Translations under genes and position numbers: made by a program
Notes under the pieces: generated by a model
What the model was told of the DNA's origin: nothing
What the model saw: only the letters and a program-made list of their open reading frames with translations
The model's database searches: none
Virus record (IMG/VR): IMGVR_UViG_3300032356_000002
Location: 1 to 45,480 of that record
Source of the DNA: a virus
Direction: 5' to 3' (one strand)
Length of the DNA stretch: 45,480 nt
Shown here: in pieces, positions 38,811-45,480 of the stretch
Position numbering within the stretch: the first letter of the stretch is position 1
Layout: each line of letters begins with the position of its first letter

Positions 38811-40901
38811 ATGCGCAGAGTGATGCCCCTGATCCTCGTGTCTCTGTGCCTACTGGCGCAGAACCCGAACACCGCCAAGTATCCGGCGCAACTGGCCACC
38901 GATCAAGACCTGCTGGTGGCCCGCGACAACTCCACCTCCACCCTGACCGCAGGGATCAACTCCACCACGCTGTCCATCCCGGTGGCCGACGGATCGAAGT
39001 TCACCGCCTATGAGCTCGTCACCATCGACTCCGAGCTCATCCTGATCTGCTCGGTGGCCGGCAACACCCTGACGGTCTGTTCAGGCGGGCGTGGATTCGG
39101 CGGCACCACCGCCGCCGCGCATGACTCCGGGGCCGCCGTGGACGGCTTCATCAACGCCTGGCACCACAACCAGATGGCGGCTGAACTCAAGGCCGTGCAG
39201 TCCTCGCTCGGGGTGAACTTGGGCAACGTGGCGCTGGCCTCGCATCAGCATTCCGCGAACGACATCACTTCCGGCGCCTTGCCTACGAGCCGGGGAGGAT
39301 TGGGCAGCACGTCTTGGACGGCTGGTTCCCTGCCCTACTTCAACGGAACGTCCTTCGTAGAGGAAAACACCAGATTGTTTTGGGAATCAGTCAGCAAACA
39401 GCTCAGGATAGACGGCGACATAAAAGTTGGCGGGGCAAATGCGAATACGATGGACGGACGGATTTCCGCTTATCATGACCATTCCAATGCGTCAGGAGCG
39501 TATCATGGCATTTACAGCATTTTACGTCACGCCCCCGCGGGCACTTCAATCACATACAACTATGCTGTACGAGGGCGTCTGAACATGTTCCCGTCTTCTG
39601 ACGGTTACATTCATGCCGCGGATTATAATCACGCCGCTGTTTATGGACATCTTAATATTGGCGGCGCCGGCGGTGTTGCTGCTGTAGAGGGCCTCCATTC
39701 CACTGCTTTGTTCCAGGATACCGTCAGCGTTGGTACTTACCGGGCGTTTTCGGCTCACACCCCCGTTCAGACCAGCGGAACACCAACGGTCACAAAGGCC
39801 GTTGGCCTGCACATTCAAGGCATGAAAACCAGTTTCATTACAAGCGCTTACGGAATTGAACAGAAAGGCGCGGATGACATAAACTACTTTGAGGGCAATA
39901 CTGGGGTTGGCGTCGATCCGCCGACGACCAAGCTGGACGTTAACGGCATCGTCCGCGCGCGAAATGGCTTTCGCATCAGCGCGTCGCCGGAGGCAGGAAC
40001 ATACCTGCGCAGCAACGGCAGTGAGTTTGTGGAAAGTTCGATTCAGGCGTCCGACTTGCCGGACCTGAGCGGGACGTACCAGCCGGCAGATGCTGATCTC
40101 ACGGCGATTGCAGCTCTGTCTTGCACCACTGGCCAAATCATCAAGCGCAACGCCAGCGGGCAATGGGGGTGTGCAGACGAGTCTGGCGGCAGCTCTACTC
40201 CGACGATTAACCCGGCGTACATTCAGGACTTCGACGAGTGGACGAGCAACGGCAACGGCGCAACCCAGCCTGTAGGACGGCTGGGTTGGACGGTGTCTAC
40301 GGACAACGGCAGCGGTGCAGCTGCGGCCGGATACGAGTCTTATTCCTCTTATAGCCTCATTGGTGTTGCGGAGCTGGCCCCAGCTGGCGTCAACGCCCGC
40401 GTCACCCTGCATTTAGGCGCATATGGCATGGGCGCTCGTTGGTTTGCCGCTGCCATTAACTCTTGGGAGTACCAGTTTGTCGTCCGCACCGATAACTACG
40501 AAAACACGCAAGTGTCATACATCGTCGGCTTGGCTGACTCCGTAAGCCAACAACCGACAAACGGCATCTGGGTCAGATATCGTAACAACACCGGATGTAC
40601 TGTAACTGGCAGCGATACTGAATGGGTGTACGAAACTCGTTCCAGCGGCGCAAGCACCACTCAGGCGTCCGGCATGAGCGCGTCCACGGCGACGGTATAC
40701 CGCATCCGCATCCGCAAGTCCGGCAGTGGCGTGGGATTTTCCATGTGTTCCGGCGGTCCGACATGTACGTTGGGCAGCGAAACGGTTATCACAACCAATA
40801 TTCCAACAGCTAACCTGTCGCCATATATTCAGTCCGTTAGTTGCGGCAGCGGCTATCACAAATTGTTTGCAGACCGCTTTGATGTTCTGATTCAGAGGTA
40901 A
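38811..40901 (+). CDS. Tail fibre with an N-terminal signal-like sequence
   Basis: 696 aa. Residues 1-17 (MRRVMPLILVSLCLLAQ) look like a Sec signal: Arg pair then hydrophobic core. Then beta modules (LTAGINSTTLSIPVADGS), HQHSANDITSGALPTSRGGLG fibre signature at about 140-165, NTGVGVDPPTTKLDVNG, and a second HxxS/SDLPDLSGTYQPADADLTAIA fibre motif at about 415. C-terminal lectin-like beta region with Cys. An export signal on a fibre is odd for a phage protein. The middle (about 39400-39930) is AT-richer, suggesting module exchange. Confidence 0.7.
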   Translation: MRRVMPLILVSLCLLAQNPNTAKYPAQLATDQDLLVARDNSTSTLTAGINSTTLSIPVADGSKFTAYELVTIDSELILICSVAGNTLTVCSGGRGFGGTTAAAHDSGAAVDGFINAWHHNQMAAELKAVQSSLGVNLGNVALASHQHSANDITSGALPTSRGGLGSTSWTAGSLPYFNGTSFVEENTRLFWESVSKQLRIDGDIKVGGANANTMDGRISAYHDHSNASGAYHGIYSILRHAPAGTSITYNYAVRGRLNMFPSSDGYIHAADYNHAAVYGHLNIGGAGGVAAVEGLHSTALFQDTVSVGTYRAFSAHTPVQTSGTPTVTKAVGLHIQGMKTSFITSAYGIEQKGADDINYFEGNTGVGVDPPTTKLDVNGIVRARNGFRISASPEAGTYLRSNGSEFVESSIQASDLPDLSGTYQPADADLTAIAALSCTTGQIIKRNASGQWGCADESGGSSTPTINPAYIQDFDEWTSNGNGATQPVGRLGWTVSTDNGSGAAAAGYESYSSYSLIGVAELAPAGVNARVTLHLGAYGMGARWFAAAINSWEYQFVVRTDNYENTQVSYIVGLADSVSQQPTNGIWVRYRNNTGCTVTGSDTEWVYETRSSGASTTQASGMSASTATVYRIRIRKSGSGVGFSMCSGGPTCTLGSETVITTNIPTANLSPYIQSVSCGSGYHKLFADRFDVLIQR

Positions 40902-40905
40902 CGAC

Positions 40906-41343
40906 ATGCCACTGTTCGGCAAGGGCAGATTCGGCGAAACCCGCTTCGGCGGGACCAGTCCGTTCGTCGACGTGGCTGGTCTGGCCGGCGGGGAAGGTGC
41001 AGTCAGCGGGACAACGTTCCTGCTCGCCTCCGTCCAGGGAGCCGCCCAGGGAGATGGAGAGGTCGCGGGTTCCGCATATCGCACCGGCGTGCTGGTCTCT
41101 CTGCTCGGTGCGGCCGCCGGCGACGGCGACGCCATTGCCCAGGCAGTGCTCGCTCTGGCCGCCGCCGGGCTGATCGGTGGGGATGGCGACGTTGCGGCCT
41201 CCCTGAGCATCCGCCACAGCCTGGCAGGGCTGCCTCAAGGCGACGGCGACGCGCGGGGCTCGATTTCTTTCGCCGGCCTGCCGCCTCCCTCACCAGCCGC
41301 CATCCGCGTCGCCCGCTGGCTCAGAAAGCCGGGGGCAGGGTGA
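40906..41343 (+). CDS. Gly/Ala-rich repeat structural protein
   Basis: 145 aa. FGKGRFGETRFGG start typical of small tail proteins, then about four repeats of roughly 25 residues with a GDGD/E core and hydrophobic arms (LVSLLGAAAGDGDAIAQAV). Beta-helix-like or fibre-end protein; function unknown. Confidence 0.55.
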   Translation: MPLFGKGRFGETRFGGTSPFVDVAGLAGGEGAVSGTTFLLASVQGAAQGDGEVAGSAYRTGVLVSLLGAAAGDGDAIAQAVLALAAAGLIGGDGDVAASLSIRHSLAGLPQGDGDARGSISFAGLPPPSPAAIRVARWLRKPGAG

Positions 41344-41435
41344 GTGTGGACCGGAAGCCCGGGCAACCGCAGCTTGCGCCACCGCACCATCATCATCCGG
41401 TTGCTCGACCGATAGCACCGCAGGAGGTATACTGC

Positions 41436-42281
41436 ATGCCGGCAGAAACGGGCTGGGCCGCAGTTGATGCGGCCCGCTCTGCGCTTTTGCCGCGAATTCA
41501 GCGGCTGCACAGCTGTGACGACGAAACAAAACTTGTCAAAGTTGATTTCCGGCGGAGGAACCCGCAGCCGGATCACCTTGAGATTTCCCACCTAACCGAC
41601 CTCCAGTACGGGCATAAGTTATTCCAACTGCCGCGCTTCCTAAGATACCGCGACTGGATACTGTCGAGCGACGCGCGGTTTACCATTCTTGGCGGTGACC
41701 TTATCGACGCAGCCACGGTACTCAGCATAGCCAGTCCGTATGAAAACACTGGAGAGCCAATCGATCAAGTCTATGGGCTCATAGAGCTACTCCGTCCACT
41801 AAGTGAGGCAGGGCGCATCTTGGGCTATGTCGGCGGCAACCACGAGCGCCGCACAGTCAAGGCGTTCGGCGACGTAGGCCGGTTGATTGCGCGTGAGCTC
41901 AAGATACCGTATTCGCGCGGCGTGCAACTGATCGATATTTGGTATGGAGAGCACAGGCCATTCAAAATATCCATCTGGCACGGCTCCGGATCGGCCCGCA
42001 CGAAAGGAGCCAAGGCACAGATGCTACACCGATTTATGGGACAGGGCGACTCCAGAGTATACGCCGTAGGCCACCTGCATGATGCGATGGTGCTATTTGA
42101 TTGGCGTCACAAACGCGAGCGAGGTAAGATTCGGCTTGAGAAGGTAGCTGGAATTATGTCTAGCAGCTTCCTTGGATACTGGAATAGCTACGCCGAGACT
42201 GCGGCTATGAGTCCAAGTGACACGATGATGGGCCGGATAATACTGGAGCCAAACGGACACTGGGAGGTGACGATGCGATGA
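41436..42281 (+). CDS. Calcineurin-like metallophosphoesterase
   Basis: 281 aa from ATG 41436, chosen for AGGAGGTA eight bases upstream; an upstream GTG 41340 is in frame. Motifs: D55-L-Q57 in LTDLQYG (Gln where most have His), GGDLID at 86-91, GNHERR, WHGSGSARTKGA, GHLHD. Di-metal phosphoesterase on nucleotides, nucleic acid or protein. It is in the late strand after the fibres. Confidence 0.85.
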   Translation: MPAETGWAAVDAARSALLPRIQRLHSCDDETKLVKVDFRRRNPQPDHLEISHLTDLQYGHKLFQLPRFLRYRDWILSSDARFTILGGDLIDAATVLSIASPYENTGEPIDQVYGLIELLRPLSEAGRILGYVGGNHERRTVKAFGDVGRLIARELKIPYSRGVQLIDIWYGEHRPFKISIWHGSGSARTKGAKAQMLHRFMGQGDSRVYAVGHLHDAMVLFDWRHKRERGKIRLEKVAGIMSSSFLGYWNSYAETAAMSPSDTMMGRIILEPNGHWEVTMR

Positions 42282-42538
42282 GCGGGGCCGACTGGAACAG
42301 CATCGACGAGCTGAGGGCAGGGGCCGGAATCGCCAGCGGAGAGCCGCCGCCCGGCGCGTTCACGGTCGACGATTATTCCGAGCACTATGGAGTGCCGCGC
42401 GAAACCGCGCGGCACCATCTTGCCAGGCTGCACGAGATGGGGGCCATAGAGAGCGGGCTATTTTCGGTCGCTCGGCGAGGCGTGCGCCGGGCGACTCGCT
42501 ACTACTGGCCGCGCGAGAAAAAGAGCCGGAGGACGTAG
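42278..42538 (+). CDS. Winged helix-turn-helix DNA-binding protein
   Basis: 86 aa, ATG overlapping the phosphoesterase stop. FTVDDYSEHYGVPRETARHHLARLHEMGAIESG is a clear winged-HTH with recognition helix at about 40-52, then a basic wing (RRGVRRATRYYWPREKKSRR). A perfect 9-bp inverted repeat (42392-42400 / 42407-42415) lies within the helix codons. Confidence 0.8.
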   Translation: MSGADWNSIDELRAGAGIASGEPPPGAFTVDDYSEHYGVPRETARHHLARLHEMGAIESGLFSVARRGVRRATRYYWPREKKSRRT

Positions 42539-42540
42539 GC

Positions 42541-42909
42541 ATGGACGACCGTGCGCTCGGCCGCATGTGCCGCACCTGGCAGCGGCGCCTGCGGCTGATG
42601 GATTGGCGCATCGCCGTGCGCTATTTGCCGGCCGCGGAGATGGGTGAGGATCTCGGGCGCTGCGAGTACGACGATACCGAGATGGAGGCGACCATCAGCA
42701 TCGTGGCCGACGGAGAGCATCCCGGGCACTCCGAGCGCACGCTCGTGCACGAGCTGCTGCACTTGAGACTTGCTGCATGGAGTGCGCCGCACGGAGATCC
42801 GGCGCAAGAGACGGCGATCAACCTACTGGCCGATTCGATCCTGGCGGCATACCGCAGAAGAAGAAAAGGCGCCTCCGCAGATTCCGGCGGAGGTGCCGCG
42901 GGCGGCTGA
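42541..42909 (+). CDS. HExxH zinc metallopeptidase-like protein
   Basis: 122 aa. TLVHELLHLRL gives His70-Glu71-x-x-His74. N-terminal WQRRLRLMDWRIAVRYLP and EATISIVADGEH match phage SprT-like/putative metallopeptidases. The codons after about 110 (Gly/Ala tail) contain the terminator stem of the convergent operon. Confidence 0.75.
   Translation: MDDRALGRMCRTWQRRLRLMDWRIAVRYLPAAEMGEDLGRCEYDDTEMEATISIVADGEHPGHSERTLVHELLHLRLAAWSAPHGDPAQETAINLLADSILAAYRRRRKGASADSGGGAAGG
42861..42897 (-). terminator. Terminator of the minus-strand operon, inside the opposing CDS
   Basis: Minus-strand stem GGCACCTCCGC / GCGGAGGCGCC (11 bp with one wobble; + positions 42887-42897 / 42868-42878), 8-nt loop, then TTTTCTTCTT. 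It stops transcription after the RHH gene and lies within the 3' end of the convergent metallopeptidase gene. Confidence 0.8.
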
Positions 42910-42930
42910 CTTTTGGGTGGGCGCGGCTGG

Positions 42931-43110
42931 CTACTTCTTCTGGCGCCCTTGCTCCTTGTCCAGGCCGAGCGCCCGGCGCAGCAGCGCATCGATCAGCGCC
43001 GAGATGGATGGCACTCGGGCTTCCCACCTCAGCCGGTCGAGCTCCGCCCAAATATCTGGACGGAGTGTGATGGTAAGTCGGCGCGGGCTCATGCTCGATC
43101 CCGATATCAT
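42931..43110 (-). CDS. Ribbon-helix-helix DNA-binding protein
   Basis: 59 aa from minus ATG 43110, with GGAGGG upstream and an ATGA overlap with the solenoid stop; the longer start at 43137 lacks a site. RRLTITLRPDIWAELDRLRWEARVPSISALIDALLRRAL is a complete RHH/CopG-type fold: beta strand, helix, SISALI turn, helix. Probable autorepressor or operon regulator. Confidence 0.85.
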   Translation of the reverse strand: MISGSSMSPRRLTITLRPDIWAELDRLRWEARVPSISALIDALLRRALGLDKEQGRQKK

Positions 43111-43922
43111 TTTTCCCTCCTTTCGGTTTCCCGCCATAAAACCTCGTGCTCGTAACGCCGGGCGTAGTCATCGTCCGACAGGATGGTCGGCTCCGCCTCC
43201 GGCCACCTGCCGCCGATCACCTCGGCGGCGTAGAGGCGAGCCCACCGTGGATCTTGGGCGATTGCTTCCTCCCCCTCCGGCCATCGCCCGCGGATTACGT
43301 CGGCTGCGTAGAAGCAGGCCCACTGGGCATCTTGGGCGATTGTCGGCTCCGCTTCGGGCCACCGGCAGCGCAGCACGTCGCGGGCGTAGAGGTATGCCCA
43401 CTCGGGGCTCCGGGCGATGATCGGCTCCACTTCCGGCCACCGCCCGCGGACCACATCGCGGGCGTAGCGGTATAGGTACTCCGGATCTTGATCGCGGGCG
43501 ATTGCCTCCTCACCATCCGGCCACCGGCCGCGCAGCACGTCGCGGGCGTAGAGGTACGCCAACTGCGTGTCCCGGGCGATGTTCGGTTCGCCCTCCGGCC
43601 ACCTCCCGCGCACCACGTCGCGGGCATAGTAGTAGGCCCGCTCTGGGTCCTGTGCGATGACCGGCTCTGCCTCCGGCCATCGTCCGCGGAGAACGTGCTT
43701 GGCGTATTGCCACGCGGGCCACGGCTCTCTTGCGATGATCGGCTCCAGGTCGGGCACGGGCTGCCTGACGACACGGATGGCATAACAGCAGGCCCATTCG
43801 GGCGCATCGGGGTGCCTGGCAAATTCGTCCCAGCCCCCCATAGATTGCAGGATCTCAATCACCTCCCGGCAGACTCCGGCGTCCCTTGCGCGCTTAACTG
43901 CATCGTGAAAGCTTAAGTTCAT
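43107..43922 (-). CDS. 26-residue-repeat alpha-solenoid protein
   Basis: 271 aa. After about 50 N-terminal residues (SFHDAVKRARDAGVCREVIEIL) it is seven or more 26-residue units, consensus RGRWPEAEPxIAxDPxxAYxYARDVL. Arg-Trp-Pro turns and alternating acidic and tyrosine helices imply a stacked helical-hairpin solenoid, as in HEAT/TPR-like scaffolds. Similar repeats occur in other phage proteins of unknown role. Its leader contains the hammerhead ribozyme. Partner unknown. Confidence 0.75.
   Translation of the reverse strand: MNLSFHDAVKRARDAGVCREVIEILQSMGGWDEFARHPDAPEWACCYAIRVVRQPVPDLEPIIAREPWPAWQYAKHVLRGRWPEAEPVIAQDPERAYYYARDVVRGRWPEGEPNIARDTQLAYLYARDVLRGRWPDGEEAIARDQDPEYLYRYARDVVRGRWPEVEPIIARSPEWAYLYARDVLRCRWPEAEPTIAQDAQWACFYAADVIRGRWPEGEEAIAQDPRWARLYAAEVIGGRWPEAEPTILSDDDYARRYEHEVLWRETERREK
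43124..43133 (-). promoter_or_regulatory. GAAA-tetraloop hairpin before the RHH gene
   Basis: Minus strand CGG-GAAA-CCG, 13 nt before ATG 43110 and adjoining the ribosome site AAGGAGGG. A weakened copy of the hairpin ahead of the solenoid gene. Confidence 0.5.
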
Positions 43923-43936
43923 CTTTCCTCATCTCT

Positions 43937-44009
43937 TGCGGTTTCCCGCGACGCCCCAGAGGGGCGTTTCGGCCGGGGACCACCCGGACTCATCAGGCGG
44001 GCTTGCGCA
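43937..44009 (-). ncRNA. Hammerhead ribozyme, type I
   Basis: Minus strand. Core CUGAUGAG (43996-43989) and CGAAAC (43971-43966) with all invariant residues. Stem II between them: G-C, one U x C mismatch, CCGGG/CCCGG, 5-nt loop. Stem III: ACGCCCC/GGGGCGT with loop TCT. Cleavage triplet GUC ends at C17 = 43950; scission falls between 43950 and 43949. Stem I is open: CCCGC/GCGGG, a 4x4 internal loop, then TGCG/CGCA. It starts about 7 nt after the terminator of the preceding gene and ends 14 nt before ATG 43922. The 3' product begins exactly with hairpin GCGG-GAAA-CCGC. Confidence 0.92.
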
Positions 44010-44016
44010 CTTCACG

Positions 44017-44044
44017 AAAAGCCCGGCGGCTTCGGCTGCCGGGC
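44017..44044 (-). terminator. Intrinsic terminator upstream of the hammerhead
   Basis: Minus strand stem GCCCGGCAGC / GCCGCCGGGC (10 bp with one wobble) with CGAA loop, then TTTT (44020-44017). It follows the 73-aa gene and lies 7 nt before the ribozyme, leaving no room for a promoter between them. Confidence 0.85.
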
Positions 44045-44049
44045 CCGAA

Positions 44050-44271
44050 TCAGTCTTGGAGAGCTACAGCGCCATCAATCCACCGCCGCGCAACCCTTTT
44101 GAGCTGCTCGGCCGTATAGGCCAACTCCGCGTTACCGTCACGCCGAAAGACCTGCCGCCCCCACGAAATGCTCGTGGGGTCCACGAAAACATAACCGCTC
44201 GGACGCGCCACGAACCTCACAACGCGGCCTAGCTTCCGGCTCTTAATGTCAAGCACGATTGTCTCACTCAT
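44050..44271 (-). CDS. Unknown small protein, 73 aa
   Basis: Start ATG 44271 chosen for AAAGGAGGAG just upstream; longer starts run into the terminator. Beta-rich N-terminal half (ETIVLDIKSRKLGRVVRFV, SGYVFVDPTSISWG), helical end. No family recognised. Bounded on both sides by terminators. Confidence 0.65.
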   Translation of the reverse strand: MSETIVLDIKSRKLGRVVRFVARPSGYVFVDPTSISWGRQVFRRDGNAELAYTAEQLKRVARRWIDGAVALQD

Positions 44272-44293
44272 CACTCCTCCTTTCATGCTAACG

Positions 44294-44322
44294 AAAAAGC
44301 CCGGCAGCCGAAGCCGCCGGGC
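44294..44322 (-). terminator. Intrinsic terminator with C(UUCG)G loop
   Basis: Minus strand stem GCCCGGCGGC / GCTGCCGGGC, loop TTCG, then TTTTT. Ideal intrinsic terminator directly after the gene ending at 44329. The hairpin sequence equals that at 44017-44044 in flipped orientation, with the T-run on the same side in both. Confidence 0.9.
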
Positions 44323-44328
44323 CATGAA

Positions 44329-44859
44329 TCAGAAAATTTCAGCGAGTTCCCTCTCCTGAGGGGTTGCCACAAGGACTTTCCCCTCACGTAGGATATAGTG
44401 GTACTCTGGAGGCGCGCCGTAAAGGCGCCCTGTCCGTCGCACCTTCAGGACTTTCTCTTGAGGGATGAGAACAACAAGCTGCTCCCCCCACCCCATCCGC
44501 CCAGCCGCGCCCTGGGCGATGACGCCGCGAACAATGGACATGAATTCGCCTTCGTGGGAATTCCCCCCACGAAATCCGATTCCAGTCCGCAACACAAGGA
44601 TGGCTGGAGCGGGCACAGCGTTCTCCAGAGACGCGGCAAGCAGCTTGGGCTTGCCGGAAGAAGTCTGTCCCACTTGGGCGGCGTAGATCCGCTCTCCCGG
44701 ACGAACGCCCACGACCGGGAGCACGCCCAGCGACCGGCCGCGCCCTTTCTCGCCGACAAGGATGGCGGGGATTTTTTCCCCGCTCGAAAGGGTCAGTTCC
44801 TGCACCTCGGCCCCGTCCTCGATCCTGGGACCGGAAATTGTGAATATTCTAAGCACCAT
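44329..44859 (-). CDS. Unknown protein, 176 aa
   Basis: Start ATG 44859 after GAGGAGGAGGAGACAT, overlapping the upstream gene by 11 nt. Beta-rich with glycine turns: LSSGEKIPAILVGEKGRGRSLGVLPV, PAILVLRTGIGFRGG, WGEQLVVLIPQEKVLKV. No family recognised. Followed by a strong terminator. Confidence 0.65.
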   Translation of the reverse strand: MVLRIFTISGPRIEDGAEVQELTLSSGEKIPAILVGEKGRGRSLGVLPVVGVRPGERIYAAQVGQTSSGKPKLLAASLENAVPAPAILVLRTGIGFRGGNSHEGEFMSIVRGVIAQGAAGRMGWGEQLVVLIPQEKVLKVRRTGRLYGAPPEYHYILREGKVLVATPQERELAEIF

Positions 44860-45472
44860 ATGTCTCCTCCTCCTCTCTTGCGGTTTCCCGCGACACTGCA
44901 TCCGCATAGCGCCCGGGAAGGTACTCGACGGACTCCAGTCCCTGAGCACCATCCCAAGGATCCTGCGCCCAGGTGTCCGTGATGCGGGCACATCCACAGC
45001 GCATACAGACATCGATGACCACGACGCCGCCGCCGTGGCTCCAGACGCCCGGATTGCTTTCGCACCCGCCTACGATCTCGTGGGGTGCGTGCCAATCGTG
45101 GTCGTCGTCATCGATGCACGGCGGTTCCTCCGGGTCGATTGTCACTTTCATGACCTGGTCATCGACTCGGCAGAGCTTTCCGTCTTCATTGATCGCTGGG
45201 CGGTACACGGTAACGTTCACCCAATCCGTGCGCAAGCTAGGCTCCCAGTCGCCCGTATCCACGTATGCCCGGGCGGCCTCCTCCGCCGTCCGCGCGCCCG
45301 GGAACGGCCAGTCTCCGCCTTCGTCCGCCACGCACCACAGCGGCGGCTCCGGGAGGACGCAGCGGCCCTCCCGCCAGTCGTCGATTATCCTCCAGCCGCG
45401 CTCAGCGGCCAGCTCGTCAATGGTGGCTTGCCCCGCAGACACCCGGCGGGCAAGCTCTTCGATTTTCTCCAT
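44849..45472 (-). CDS. Unknown phage protein with Cys-rich C-terminal half
   Basis: 207 aa from ATG 45472. N-terminal helix (LARRVSAGQATIDELAAERG), middle strand VNVTVYRPAINEDG, then DDHDWHAPHEIVGGCESNPGVW and VCMRCGCARITDTWAQ, a possible single-metal site. Its end codons carry the GCGG-GAAA-CCGC hairpin of the next gene. No function known. Confidence 0.7.
   Translation of the reverse strand: MEKIEELARRVSAGQATIDELAAERGWRIIDDWREGRCVLPEPPLWCVADEGGDWPFPGARTAEEAARAYVDTGDWEPSLRTDWVNVTVYRPAINEDGKLCRVDDQVMKVTIDPEEPPCIDDDDHDWHAPHEIVGGCESNPGVWSHGGGVVVIDVCMRCGCARITDTWAQDPWDGAQGLESVEYLPGRYADAVSRETAREEEETYGA
44880..44891 (-). promoter_or_regulatory. GAAA-tetraloop hairpin before the 176-aa gene
   Basis: Minus strand GCGG-GAAA-CCGC, 20 nt before ATG 44859. 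It is preceded by GTC and followed by AAGAGA, making a 21-nt match to the hammerhead cleavage-product region at 43952-43932, but there is no ribozyme core upstream. Confidence 0.55.
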
Positions 45473-45480
45473 TACTTCCA

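Noticed and set aside
42919-42950. GGGCGC/GCGCCC hairpin as rightward terminator after the metallopeptidase gene
   Set aside because: Only six pairs with an 18-nt loop and two T after it; too weak, and it lies in the RHH coding region.

Overview
The window is one tailed-bacteriophage genome or most of one. It has a lambda-type (siphovirus) virion programme: GpA-type terminase, gpW, lambda-type portal, S49 protease with nested scaffold, gpD, gpE, tail tube, frameshifted G/GT chaperone, a 1007-aa tape measure and a fused gpL/gpJ-like tail-tip protein. DNA is GC-rich (about 60 % by eye), genes are tightly packed with ATGA/TAATG overlaps, and starts are mostly preceded by AGGAGG-like sites. I see no integrase, excisionase, CI-type repressor, ribosomal RNA or housekeeping gene, so it looks virulent. 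The host cannot be named from sequence; it should read sigma70-type promoters, probably uses some leaderless mRNAs, and may carry type III CRISPR because the phage encodes an AcrIII-1-type ring nuclease.

Layout. 1-510: divergent control region with a leftward promoter and a truncated minus-strand gene, and a rightward promoter with a hairpin leader. 507-12051: rightward early genes, namely a Cas4/AddB-like nuclease, RecT, many small unknowns, AcrIII-1, a DUF1376 replication initiator with an iteron origin inside it, DnaB helicase, VRR-NUC nuclease, a DnaN sliding clamp and a sigma factor. Three intergenic arrays of a 5-bp GGCNN repeat (3999-4183, 4805-4974, 9121-9315) interrupt this region. 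12052-15130: promoter, a tRNA(CAU) with a C1xA72 initiator-type mismatch, a ParB-DUF4417 fusion, an RGG-repeat protein and a minus-strand C39-like cysteine protease gene with its own promoter. 15139-42909: packaging, head, tail, fibres, putative lysis genes, and a phosphoesterase, winged-helix and zinc-protease group. 42861-45472: minus-strand operon of unknown proteins, a 26-aa-repeat solenoid protein and a ribbon-helix-helix protein, with intrinsic terminators between genes.

The strongest non-coding discovery is a complete type I hammerhead ribozyme on the minus strand (43937-44009) in the leader of the solenoid gene. Its cleavage would release an mRNA whose first 12 nucleotides form a GCGG-GAAA-CCGC tetraloop hairpin; the same hairpin, intact or weakened, also precedes two other genes of that operon. 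The GGCNN arrays, the early anti-CRISPR, the leaderless promoters, the mixed-identity tRNA and the origin within the initiator gene are further unusual features. If the genome is circular, the leftward promoter at 243-271 would drive the minus operon across the window ends.
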